A DNA stretch of 33,629 nt from Gamarada debralockiae (taxonomy: Eukaryota > Ascomycota > Leotiomycetes > Helotiales > Hyphodiscaceae): positions 1 to 33,629 of the forward strand of contig NXFV01001881.1 of the NCBI GenBank assembly GCA_002803225.1, read 5' to 3'. The notes under the pieces were generated by a model. It made no database searches. It worked only from the letters and a program-made list of their open reading frames with translations, and was not told the origin of the DNA. Both the position numbers and the translations under genes were made by a program. Of this stretch, positions 21,565-32,011 are shown one piece after another (position 1 is the stretch's first letter; each line of letters begins with the position of its first letter).

Positions 21565-23354
21565 ATGCCAAAGAACAACGCCGTTCGAAGGATGTCACCG
21601 GGACGTGGAGGACGACCACCGCATGACTGGACTTCTTCACGAAAGAGGAAGCTGGTACGGCTGTTCACGTTGACCAGCCTAGAGCAGGAGGAAATCCAGA
21701 AGGTCCTGGTGGCTAGTGGATTTAATCCTAGGTGGGCAGTTGATATTGTCTTTGCGTGCACACCGTCGCTTACTAATACCTTGATAGCTCAAGTGCTATG
21801 CAGAAGAAGTTAAGAGAACTCCTTGGGAGAGATTACGCCAAACGGTCTCGGAAATTTCGTCCCTCGGATAACATGAACATGACCCTACGGTTTGAACGCA
21901 TTCGTCAATGTAAAGAAGGACGTGTGCGAAAACGTCAATGGCCTACATCTCTGCGAGAACATCGTGCTTTTCAGCTGGCAGCAACGACAGTAACCGTCTT
22001 CAATGTGCGTCGCACAGACTCATGGAAATCTCGCATGTCATCCAATCGTCAAGAAGCATCAACAAGAACAGTTGCGGATCAGCGAGAGGTGATGGGCTAC
22101 AAAGATATCAACAAATTGCCAGATGGCGAGCAAAGGGTCTGGGATGACCTTGTAGATGATTCACAACTCGACCCAACTCTTCCAACAAGGCCGGCATACC
22201 CAGGAATATCGTTGACAACACGGCCATGTTGCAACCTAACTCCAACCGATGACGACCTCGATATTCTCTGCACTCACTGTGGGTTCTCGAAAACACATTA
22301 TTCTGCGAGAATACACGGCAAACGAGCGATATTATGTGGTCAAGTCACCCTCGAAAACGTCCACGACAAAGATTATTTTGACAACACACCCCTCCATTAT
22401 GTTGCAGCATCTGGCCATGCAACTCTCTCGACCATCAAGGCCTTTCTCTCGCTGCACGCAGACCCTCGCTCTCGAAATACATCCGGAGAAACATTCCTTC
22501 ACCTGCTGCCTTATAACGAATTCGAGGACTTCGACAAACACCTTGATTTACTGAGACTACTTTCTGCCTGCAAGTTCTCATTTTCTCAACGAGATTACCA
22601 CAGCCGTACCGTTGCCCACGTACTTTGCGATGATCCAGAGGTCGGGAAACTGTCCATCGGTAACCTTGGAAAGGTATTTCAGGTTCTAACACCCGATTTG
22701 CACGCGTTAGATAATCTTGGAAACAGCGTCCGACAACGGTTATCGCAATGGGCCGCAGAATCTATGGGCGAGGGAGATTTAGAACGCCATCAAGGGCTCT
22801 CCTCTATTCTCGAACAATACAACAAACCAATCCCTCTACAAGTGGACTTTCGTACCGTCTTGTCTTCTATGTCCTGCGAGAATAAGCTACGGCTCCATTG
22901 GGTGCAATCCACCAACAATGTAACATGGATTGACGTGAACGGCGACACACCTCTCACCGCCGTGCTCAAGGACTGGAATTCGGAAGATGATGAACTGAAG
23001 CTCCGAGATCTTGTCAAGATGTTGGTCCAATCAGGAGCAGAAATACACACACGCGACCGGAACGGGTATTCTGCACTTGCCATTGCAGCCCTACGAGGAT
23101 TTAGGAGCATCGTCGCTCTGCTTCTTACCATCGGCGCACATTACCACGCAAGGGATTACGAAGGCAATGGCATACTCGAACGAACTATGGCCGCCTTGCA
23201 ATACGCTAGGAACAAAAGGAAAGATAAACTTTTCGCCATGATTTTGTGTTGCATCACTCTCCTCACTGACTTCGGTGCGAAAGACGAGCCTAGTGAAATT
23301 GAGGAATGGATGTCGCCACCGCCTTTGTCAGGTCCAAACTCACGCGTTTGGTAA
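21565..23354 (+). CDS. Ankyrin-repeat protein with basic N-terminal domain
   Basis: Exon 1 21565-21731, a 56-bp intron with an excellent branch site (CTTACTAATACC), exon 2 21788-23354; 577 residues. The splice joins GFNP to SSSAMQKKLREL, which restores a compact domain at about residues 15-80: basic, with W at HDWTSSRKRKLVRLF, then LTSLEQEEIQKVL and LRELLGRDYAKRSRKFRP. This resembles the short helical, possibly DNA-binding N-termini (Clr5-like) found on many fungal ankyrin and NACHT proteins; the match is tentative. A CTHCG motif sits near residue 217. Ankyrin units lie at about 250-290 (DNTPLHYVAASGHATLSTIKA) and 437-520 (VNGDTPLTAVL, RNGYSALAIAALRGFRSIVA). The part between is degenerate repeat or helix. 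Its role is unknown; a regulatory or heterokaryon-incompatibility-like function would be speculation. Confidence 0.8.
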
Positions 23355-23787
23355 TCAAAGAAGAGTTAGGACGTCTAGTCAATCTTGGACACAAATCTTT
23401 TCTCAAGAATAATTGCGGGATAATACATATTCGGGAAAATATTGAAGTCTTCTTCCTCTCTGTCTCTTTCGTTAGACATTAATACATCCCAAAATGGGAT
23501 TAGGTTTGAAAAGTGGTTGAAAATTCTCAGTCAGCGATAGACAGTAATAAATGAAACAATTGTTAAACTTGGCGTCGGTTTGAGCAAATGAAAGCATAAG
23601 CCTTGCCCGGTCATATTCAGTTATGCCTGATGATCATTGCGGCCACAGCCATTTGATTGAAATCAGTGGTATTTATTCAACAGCCATGTCAGTTGACTTC
23701 TTTGAAGACACTCGTCTCGGTCAAAAATGGAGACTTGTACCATTTCCCGACCTCAAGCCATGAGAATATACGGCAGCAATCCCATGT
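23355..23787. other. Convergent 3' spacer
   Basis: 433 bp between the stops of two convergent genes. No open frame of interest; it should hold both polyadenylation regions. Nothing else seen. Confidence 0.45.
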
Positions 23788-26700
23788 TCATATCCAAGTC
23801 TTAACATCCTTCTCATCCTCCTCCTCCGTCCGCCACGGCCATCTCTTCCTTTTCTTAACAGCAGGATTCCGACTCTTCAATGGAACAACATACCGCTGTC
23901 CCTCAATCCCAACATGCGTCTTCCCATCCGTGCCAATGAACCGTCCATATCCATACCTGTGCTCCTCTTCACGGCCCTTCTTTTCCTTGCCGGACCCGAA
24001 ATTCTCAAGTGCGCGACTTGCAGAGACAAAAGCAATAATGGAACCAATGGATGTCGGCATGCGGGGCAGGAATCTCCTCGGTCGATATGTATAATAGAGA
24101 ATGGCGACGATGAGGTGGAAAGTGAGGATTGTGATTGAGAGGAGGAACATGCTACGCGAGACGAAGATCTTGGATTCCACGACCACTATTCCGCCTACGA
24201 TCGGGGCGGGTTCTTCAGATGCGGAGAAGACGTGCGTGTTAAGGCCAATGAGGATAGCGAAGAGACGCTTGTACGTATTTTGTACCATGGGCGCAACGGC
24301 TGCTGCTATCGGGACAGGTTCAAGGGGGTTGACCAACAAATTCGAACCAAATGCTACACCGGGTTGCATCTCAAGCAAGACGTTCACCCAGTCGGATGTG
24401 AAGCTGTCGTTGTGCCACGTGAACCCATCGACTGTAAGTGGAGCAATGAGGTTGTTGCTCTGCTGAAATAAGGCGTTCTCACTAGCGTTTCCAGCAAAGT
24501 AGGGGGTTACATCCTCGACGAAGTCGCCAGTCCGATTTGCCGTGAGAATGTGGCCCTCAGCGTCAACGAGGATATCAAAAGGTGCAATTAGAAGTTTCTG
24601 CGTGCAGCTTAGGAACGTGTAGTTCAAGCTCCGACCTAGGAAGGTAGCGTTGCTTACTTCGTTGACAGCGTCTGTGGTATCAGACCCCAAGCGAGCCCAA
24701 CCTGCGACCATTATGGAGCCGCAGAAATCGGAGTTGTCTGAATCGTTGGCCGGAGTCATGACATGCATAACTTCGAGGGCAGAGGGGCCGTCACTAGGGG
24801 AAAATGTGAACTGGGTGGTCTCATTCAACACGCTGTTTGCTGTGTGTGGGAAGCAGGTGACAGTGGTGCCATTTGGGAAGGTATAGGAGGTTGTGAATTG
24901 GGCGCTTGTGTCGTTCGTTGCGGGTTGGAACTGCACTGAGTTGTCTCCCGGGTTGGAGGACAATTCATTACAGGTAGATTCTGCACCAAAGCCGACGGTC
25001 AAGCCTCGGAAGCCTTGGAACTGCAAGGGTATCCCGGTGTTGGATGTTATAGGTGGTGTTTGAATCTCGAAGGGCATATAGAAGAAGCTCTCGTCCACCC
25101 ATGAGGGGAGGATTGTGCCTTCTGAGAGATTTGACATGGCAACATAGAAGTGGTCGAGGTATTGTATCGGCGCCACAACTGAAGTCTGGTTGAAGATCGA
25201 GGTTCCGTTGAATTGTGGTAGTAATGACTGAGAGGTGGTGAACGGGAGGATACGAGGGGTGGGGCTTTCGAACAGCAAGCCAGATAGTGCGACAGCAAGA
25301 ATGTTGCATGAAAAAGCAACAACGCATACAGCAGCCAGGAGGAAGTGGCTGGACTTCCATGCTCGCCAGAAGGAGAGCTGTGGCGGAAGCGATGTATACT
25401 TGGCTTCCAAAGACGCTGAAGGTTTTGCATTACCCTTTCTCAATTCATCGAAAGGTTTGAGAAGGCAGATGAGGCGATTGAGGATAACCCATGCAGGCTC
25501 GAGGAATGTCGAAAAAGCCGTTGGAAGATAATTCTCAAGTATTGAGAGTACTATTGGATTACTAGATGGAAGGCTGATTCCTTTCCATGAGTTAGTCAGG
25601 AATAGGTATCCTTCTTGGTGGTAGTCTTACCGTCATGTTTCAAGGTGAAAACTTCGAGAAATGTGAGAACAGCAAGAGAGAGAATAAGAACACCAATTAA
25701 GACGGCTCCAACAACAAGTCGGAGCTCGAGTGGGCGAACCGGAGTGAAAAGCTTTATGGAGGACAGGCTGGATCTTGACTCGACGCTAGTGTGTCTTTGA
25801 GAGAGGTCAGTTGCAGCCGATTGGGAAACTCGTAGCCCACCTCCCTGAGTGTCATCAGTAACTCTTTCCAAATAGAATGAGTAAGGCGACAACGCTTCGG
25901 CGAGCCGGTCCGCCGTCAAAGTGCCATCATCTCTAAACAAGTGCAAAGTACTTTTCGACGTTGAATGGTGCCCGATGACGGACATTACATCGGCGATAGT
26001 CGCTGGGTCCTTCCTCAAGTTGCTCTGGTGATTGTGTGAAACGTACCAGAGACACACGGTAAACAATGAAATGATGCCTAGTACAACCTCAACAATGACT
26101 GAAATTGGCCTGACCATGACAATAGCACCAACGGTATACTGAACATTCCCGTCTCTTGTATCCTGGGGGGGTTCAGATTCGAGCTCTGATAGGGCGCTGA
26201 ATGCTGTGGTGAACAATAATTGGTGCGCATTTTGAAACGCTGCTTGCAGGGCAGAGGGTACGACAAGATCTTCAACAGTTAAGGGATTTAGAGCTATTGC
26301 AAAGCCCACCATATTCGAGACAGGCCAAGCGATACTATAATCTCTGATCCGGGGAAACTGTTCCAAGACAGAGTCGTCCTGGAGGTTGGCTCTTTGTGAA
26401 GTCGGCGTGACTCCAGTCGCCAAAAGGTATTCAAAATTCGTAATGTTGAAGATACTCCCAATAGAAGGGCCTGTTGCACTACTGGTTGAAGTAATCGCAG
26501 TGTATATCTCCTGCGTAGTAGATGCGTTCACCTGTACATACATCTCGCGGGTATGGTAGCTTGTCTCGCAGAACTGAGCGGTCATGTTGTTGTATATCCC
26601 ATTTCCGGCATGAGAGACAGCAGATGCCCAGACAGCAAGGAATGTGTTGGAGAACTCAACTGAGCAGTTCGGATTCTCCAGAGCCCAGTCCACTTGGGGA

Positions 26701-27891
26701 TTATCGTAGTAGCCGATATACGTGATCATGTAGTCCGATATGCCCCGAGTATCGGCGAGATTTATCTGAGACACGGAGCAGCCTTTCCCATTGTCGAAGG
26801 TATAGCCTAGGCCGCTGAGCGAAATATTTGCGGGCGTACACGTTAGATTTGTGCTGTAAGCAACAACCTTCGTCGACCACGTTTCGGAAATTGACGGACT
26901 TGCGGTGGTGTCCAGAGGTGCGAATGGAAGGAATGCAAAGTCGGCAGTGGTGAATGCAGGAAGCTTCTGATTGAGCCAAGATATACCATATGCAGTATTC
27001 AGAAAGTTTGCATTTAAGGCGGTAGTCTGTGATTCGAGTGGGATGAGAGAAGAAGTACTCGCCATACTCGAGCGTATGGATCGTACAGCCGTCCCATTGT
27101 TGAAAATCGCCGACTGCAAGGGAGTCAAAATCCAGAACACCATGAGCATGATCGATCCAGCGAAGAACACGCCCCAATGCCTGAGATTGTAGTTAGCCGA
27201 GTGCTTTGCGACATGGGAGGCGCCGGTGTCATTGGGATCTCACCTGCGATGAAATGCTGCAAGGGGAATGAAGGGGAGGAAGTCAAATGGATATTGCATG
27301 AGCAATGAATCGTCCGCCGTAGCTCCATTCTCCTTTGAAAGTTGAAACCAGGGCTCTATGCGTTTCGCATCCAAGTCAACCCAACTTATTTACTCAGCAT
27401 TTTCCGGTGGACTTGGGGTTATATGCGCACCTCCAGATCATACTGTAGATAACCGTCAAAATTGTGGGAAGATATAGATAACTTTAGTCAGACTGTCAGC
27501 TTCCTGTCACGCAGGGGATGTTTTAACTTCACCTAAATGTTGAGAGGGTTGAGAGGCCGTTGATGTCACTAGCGAAACCAACCCCACCACCATTCATATT
27601 TCCATTTCCCGAACTTATATGTGACAGAACTTCCAAGACGACAATCATTGCCAACGAGAATGTAATTAGTCCGCCAAGGATAGGAACCTGGAGAGTCGTT
27701 GGTTTCCAGTGTCTCTTTGGTCCTAGTGGGAGAGTATCAGAAAGTGCTATCAGGAGCCTTTAGGTGTGCAACGTACCTCCTCCCCGGCTCGTGATCCTCC
27801 ACCAGCCAGCTCTCTCGCGTTCCTTCATTGAATACCAATGACTAAAAACTTCCCAGTTGCTATTTCGATCTACGGATATTGAGTTGGACAT
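23788..27891 (-). CDS. Large fungal membrane protein, DUF3433 type
   Basis: Six exons: 27891-27777, 27722-27533, 27481-27431, 27384-27244, 27180-25631 and 25580-23788; introns of 46-63 bp. The joined frame is 3840 bp, 1279 residues. The short N-terminus (MSNSISVDRN) leads to HWKPTTLQVPILGGLITF with a membrane helix, then YLPTILTVIYSMIWSWVDLDAKRIEPWFQLSK, PFDFLPFIPLAAFHRRHW and a third helix with FWILTPLQSAIF. This is the DUF3433 signature. A large N-glycosylated lumenal domain follows, then two more helices (VVLGIISLFTVCLWYV; VGAVLIGVLILSLAVLTFLEVF). The block is then repeated: NPIVLSILENYLPTAFSTFLEPAWVILNRL, LSFWRAWKSSHFLLAAVCVVAF, a second lumenal domain and a final helix near SMFLLSITILTFHLIVAILYY, with a basic tail. 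The two-fold repeat is usual for the family. Function unknown; probably plasma or vacuolar membrane. The acceptor of intron 5 (GGAAAG at 25586-25581) was chosen because it alone keeps the frame. Confidence 0.88.
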
Positions 27892-28453
27892 CAGAAAGGA
27901 TCACGATCGATTCAACCGACCTGGACTCGCTCAAGTTTACCAGAAGCCATTGAGCAACAGAACCAAAACAAAAGCAGACGAAGTTTTGTGGAAAGTCGGC
28001 ATTTGAAGACAGGAATATCTCAACTGAAGTAACACTTAGACGATTGCTTGACACAAAGCCCAAAGCTGCGGCCATGTTGGAAAACCTCCAGCGCGGCAAC
28101 AGTGACAAGCTCATTGGTCTGTTCCAGGTGGACAACAAATAAAGTGGATCTGAAAGACTGTACATCCATTTGAAGGACAAGTGTACCGCCTACAACGAAC
28201 GGGAGACGCAGATAGACGGGCTAGATACTCCCTGCATATAGTTAAACATGTCTCAGGCTCCATGGCTGGAATTAGGCCGTGTCTTCCAGAGAGTCTTCCA
28301 AATTCAGCTTCGACTTCTGCAAATACATATTGGTGCGATCAATGGAGCTATCAAATACTGGAGAAAACAATTGATAAACATTGAGCTTCAAAATTGAAAT
28401 GCGTCGAGAATCAAAACGATGGAACGTCGCGCTGGTATCACTAACGCGGTTTA

Positions 28454-28746
28454 CTGTGTTCCCCGAACAAAGACCCATCCGTCAAAAACGACCCATAGTT
28501 TTTGGCCTATAACTCTACGAAAATAGCTAGGAAAAAATCAAGAAAAAAATACAAATTAAATAAAATAGTAAAAAACAAATCCCAGATTATTATTGACTGG
28601 CTCAACGATCTCATAATAGTTTATTCTAGGTTTGAATATATACTCGTTTTTTAATGTTCCTCACTTGACATTTCACGGGCGGTTTTTCTGCCCACATAAA
28701 TTTTGCTTGGGTCGTTTTGGCGGGTGGGTCTTTGTCCGAGTCCGAG
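28454..28746. mobile_element. MITE-like element with imperfect inverted ends, in the YIH1 promoter
   Basis: The sequence at 28467-28495 (starting ACAAAGACCCATCC and ending CGACCCA) reappears inverted at 28708-28735. Over 28 aligned bases it differs at only two positions, plus one gap; both mismatches are C in the right copy and T in the left. The repeats extend outward less perfectly to a TA on each side (28452-28453 and 28747-28748). The middle is AT-rich (poly-A runs at 28525-28580). It has no ORF of its own. I call it a non-autonomous DNA element; the exact ends are uncertain by some bases. Confidence 0.72.
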
Positions 28747-28820
28747 TAACCGCCCGACAATTAAGCGCCGTCATTTCAACAAATCATCACCTCCAGAAGT
28801 CCAACAGACGGCCGAGAAGG

Positions 28821-29660
28821 ATGAATGAAGATCTCGAAAACGAAATTGAGGCTATAAATTCAATATATGGAGATGATTGTCTTATCGCGACGGGAAATGG
28901 AGATGTATACATCTTGCATCTGTATCAGCAATCCACGTCTTTGAGGATTCAATTTCCTCACGATTATCCTGCTGCTCCACCAGCTGTGCTTGGAACAGAA
29001 AGCTCCGGAGAGCATGCGCGAAAAGGAGAAGCTGCGCATATCGTCGATGTCTTTCGAGAGGTGCTCAGAATTCTCTACCAGCCCGGCGAGGTCTGTTTGT
29101 TTGATGTGATCGAGGAAGTTAACAGCAGGGTCGGCTCGGCGGATGAGCAGATACTCGAGGACAAACAACAAGACGAGACGAGTTTGGCAGATAGCCCAGA
29201 AACTGCCGATGTGAACAAAAAGACGAACAATGGCGCAATCGAAAACGAGCCACCGTGGATCTTGTCCGACGCCGTCATCGAGCTCAAGTCCGTCTTTGTT
29301 GCACGATCCGCACATGTCTCTTCACCAGACCAGGCAACGAAATATCTACAGCACCTTCTCGACAGCGACAAGAAGGTTCGGTCTGCAACCCATAACATAA
29401 CTGCTTGGAGGATCAGGGGTGAGAACGGTGTTACATATCAAGACTGCGATGATGATGGAGAAACGGCTGCGGGAAGCCGAGTGCTGCATCTGATGCAACT
29501 GATGGATATCTGGGACGTCATGGTGGTTGTCACTCGATGGTATGGAGGGCATCAGCTGGGTCCGAAACGATTTTCCATCATCAATATTGTGGCTCGGGAT
29601 GCGTTCGTGAAGGGAGGGTTCCTCAAGGAAAAGACGGCAACGAAGAAGGGGAAGCATTGA
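28821..29660 (+). CDS. YIH1: YIH1/IMPACT homologue, GCN1-binding RWD protein
   Basis: Single exon, 279 residues. The start at 28821 (MNEDLENEIEAINSIYGDD) is the conserved RWD opening. The frame runs open upstream to 28632, but without any other ATG. The RWD domain covers about 1-105 (YILHLYQQSTSLRIQFPHDYPAAPPAVLG with the YPxxxP turn). A charged linker of about 60 residues follows. The IMPACT/UPF0029 domain covers about 155-270: SVFVARSAHVSSPDQATKYL, YQDCDDDGETAAGSRVLHLM and VMVVVTRWYGGHQLGPKRF, the family signature. A basic tail ends KKGKH. Yih1 competes with the kinase Gcn2 for Gcn1, dampening eIF2-alpha phosphorylation during amino-acid starvation; a cytosolic role is expected. A transposon-like element ends 74 bp upstream, so the promoter and leader may come from it. 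Confidence 0.93.
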   Translation: MNEDLENEIEAINSIYGDDCLIATGNGDVYILHLYQQSTSLRIQFPHDYPAAPPAVLGTESSGEHARKGEAAHIVDVFREVLRILYQPGEVCLFDVIEEVNSRVGSADEQILEDKQQDETSLADSPETADVNKKTNNGAIENEPPWILSDAVIELKSVFVARSAHVSSPDQATKYLQHLLDSDKKVRSATHNITAWRIRGENGVTYQDCDDDGETAAGSRVLHLMQLMDIWDVMVVVTRWYGGHQLGPKRFSIINIVARDAFVKGGFLKEKTATKKGKH

Positions 29661-30179
29661 AGCTATGGCACGGCTTGGGAGACTATCGATACACTTTGGC
29701 ATACGTTCTTCCTATCGAGCTGGCGCTACTCCGTCCACGAGGAGCCGTAGTCAAACTCACAAGTCGTCCGTTCGATAAATCCATATCCAGTCGAAATCGA
29801 TCGAAGCGGTCAACAGAAGATCGCGCGCGGGGGAGAGAGGAGAAAGAGTGAAGTACTTTGGCCAAGTTGAATGTCGCATATAACGGCGGTGAGCGCCGCT
29901 CCTGCGTGCTGTGGTCTGGCGAAGAAACAGATACAATTTGGGATGTTGGAAGTTTGAAGAAAGGATATCAGCATAGAACGTGAATTCCAGATACCCTCAA
30001 ATGCAGCCAACAACCAAGATGAGACGTGTAACCAATTCTCGAAAATCTAAGAACTCTCGAAGTTGCAAATCCTAACCCTTAGATCAACAGATCCCCCCTC
30101 CCAATAGAAAAGTGCTTCCAAAATATCAAAATATGGACAATCTCATAGCCACGCATTATACAAACACTTGGAGTGGCCG
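29661..30179. other. Convergent 3' spacer
   Basis: 519 bp between YIH1 and the monooxygenase, which converge. Plus-strand and minus-strand frames of 60-100 codons are present but have no domain. Nothing else supported. Confidence 0.45.
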
Positions 30180-32011
30180 TTAACGTCTCAACAGAGTCTT
30201 CCTCGCGTTCCAAGATAACGCTCCAGCAGCGACTGCCCCCGCAGCTGTAATTAATCCAGCCAGAATCACCGTATTTGAAATTTGTGTCTCCTCGATGACT
30301 CTCGGCCAGCTTGTCTTTCCCTCCTTCTTGACTTCTTCAGCGCCAGACCCACTAACTTCGAAGTTATCCCAGCAGATTGTGCTCGTTCTCTTTTGATACG
30401 GGATCACAGCATCAGCCCAGTTGTTTGTGATCAACCCAGCCTCATTCTTGTACCACGAGTTGCAGTTGGGATCCGCAAAGGTTGACTTCGATAGACGTGC
30501 TTGGATCTCGTCGTTGTATACCTTGGCGATGCTGGGCTTTGGCTGGATGGAAATGCTGCCACCACGATCCCGAGCAGCTTTGACCTTAGTTATCAGAGCG
30601 TTGATGTACATAGCTTGTGCTTCGATCATGAGGATGATGCTGTTGTGCCCGAGATTGGTGTTAGGACCTAGATACGAGAGTCAGCACATAGATCTACAGC
30701 GTTTGGCATGATCTCACCGTAGAGCATGCTGAAGTTTGGCAGTGATGGGACTGTTATGCCAAGATATGCAGATGCACCAGATGACCATAGATCCTCAATA
30801 GAATTCCCCTCCGAGCCATAGATCTTGATTGGGTACATGAATTGGGTAGTCATGAACCCAGTTGCCAGAACCAAGAGATCGAATTCGTGTTCCTTATCAC
30901 CCTCAACAACGACCCCCTTCGGAGTTATTTCCTTGATGTGAGAAGTTTCGAGAACAACATTTTCTTTGGTAAACACCGGGAAGTAATCATCGGTAATGAT
31001 CACACGCTTGCAGCCCACAGCGTAATGAGGCTGCAACTTCTCGCGCAACTCGGCGTACTTCTCCCCTGAAAGCTGAGCCGCCATGTGGTCTTTAGAAGCG
31101 GTCATAAGGAATTCATGAAGTGGCGACTTGATATCGAACACAACATCGAAGAACGATTCTCTGATATCCATCAAGGCCGCTCGGTATCTTCGACGAACGA
31201 AAGGGACGTATTTATAAACAGATTGCATGGTTGGGGAAATAGGTTTGTCATCTCTAGGGATGACCCAGTTCGGCGTCCTCTGGAAAACCGTCAAACTCTT
31301 GCACACCTTCGCTATCTCAGGTATGATTTGAGCAGCAGTCGCCCCATTTCCAATGATGCCGATTCTTTTGTCTCGGAGATCGTAGTCCCAATCCCACCTT
31401 GCAGAGTGCATCAACTTGCCACTGAATGAGTTGAGTCCGTTGATATCAGGATACTTTGGGACGTTCAATTGTCCAACAGCTGAAACCAGGAAATCCGAGG
31501 TCACTGTATAGTCCTTCCCAAATTCCGCATCTTTACTTCCCAGTCGAATAAGCTTTGTCTGCCATGTTTTGGTACTTTCGTCCCATCGAGCTTCCTCAAC
31601 AGATGTATTAAATCGGATATATTTGTAAAGTTGGTATTTGTGAGCAATGTCAATTAGGTAATCGAGGATCTCTTCCTGGCCAGGATATTCGCGGGTCCAC
31701 TTCGGATTGGGCTCAAAGGAAAGGGAGTACAGATGGCTCCAAACATCCTGTCACGAATGAAAGGTCAACGCATGGTAGAGGGGAGCTTCTTGGAAGTATC
31801 ATACACAACAGCATCCGGGATAACGTTGATCATTCCAGGTCCCGCCAACTTGATTTCCTCTTTCGATAATGATGAAATTTTGTCCATTTCCTTTGCGTAT
31901 CATCTCGATGGCTGTAGTCATACCAGAGAGGCCCGCGCCAATGATGAGAACATCAGCTCTGTTCGTATTCCGGCCATATTCGACAGTCAGGAAAGGATTC
32001 GGATCGGTCAT
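30180..32011 (-). CDS. Baeyer-Villiger-type flavin monooxygenase with C-terminal membrane anchor
   Basis: Three exons: 32011-31805, 31747-30718 and 30667-30180; introns of 57 and 50 bp; 574 residues. The FAD-binding motif is GAGLSG (25-30), followed by GGTWNDQRYPGCCCDVWSHLYS across intron 1. The Baeyer-Villiger fingerprint FxGxxxHxxxW is FSGKLMHSARW at 177-187. The NADPH-binding Rossmann motif IGIIGNGATAAQ starts at 198. ATGF, the second FAD-contact motif, lies in LLVLATGFMTTQF. After NLGHNSIILMIEAQAMYI the C-terminal domain ends in a hydrophobic helix (VILAGLITAAGAVAAGALSW, about 543-562) and a basic tail (NARKTLLRR), suggesting a tail anchor. It should insert oxygen next to a ketone carbonyl with FAD and NADPH; the substrate is unknown. 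All motifs are intact. The leader holds an ORF that overlaps the start codon (see findings). Confidence 0.92.

Noticed and set aside
8513..32011. Possible secondary-metabolite cluster (P450 relic, BVMO, AACS)
   Set aside because: The genes are separated by housekeeping genes over 20 kb, there is no backbone synthase, and the P450 is dead.
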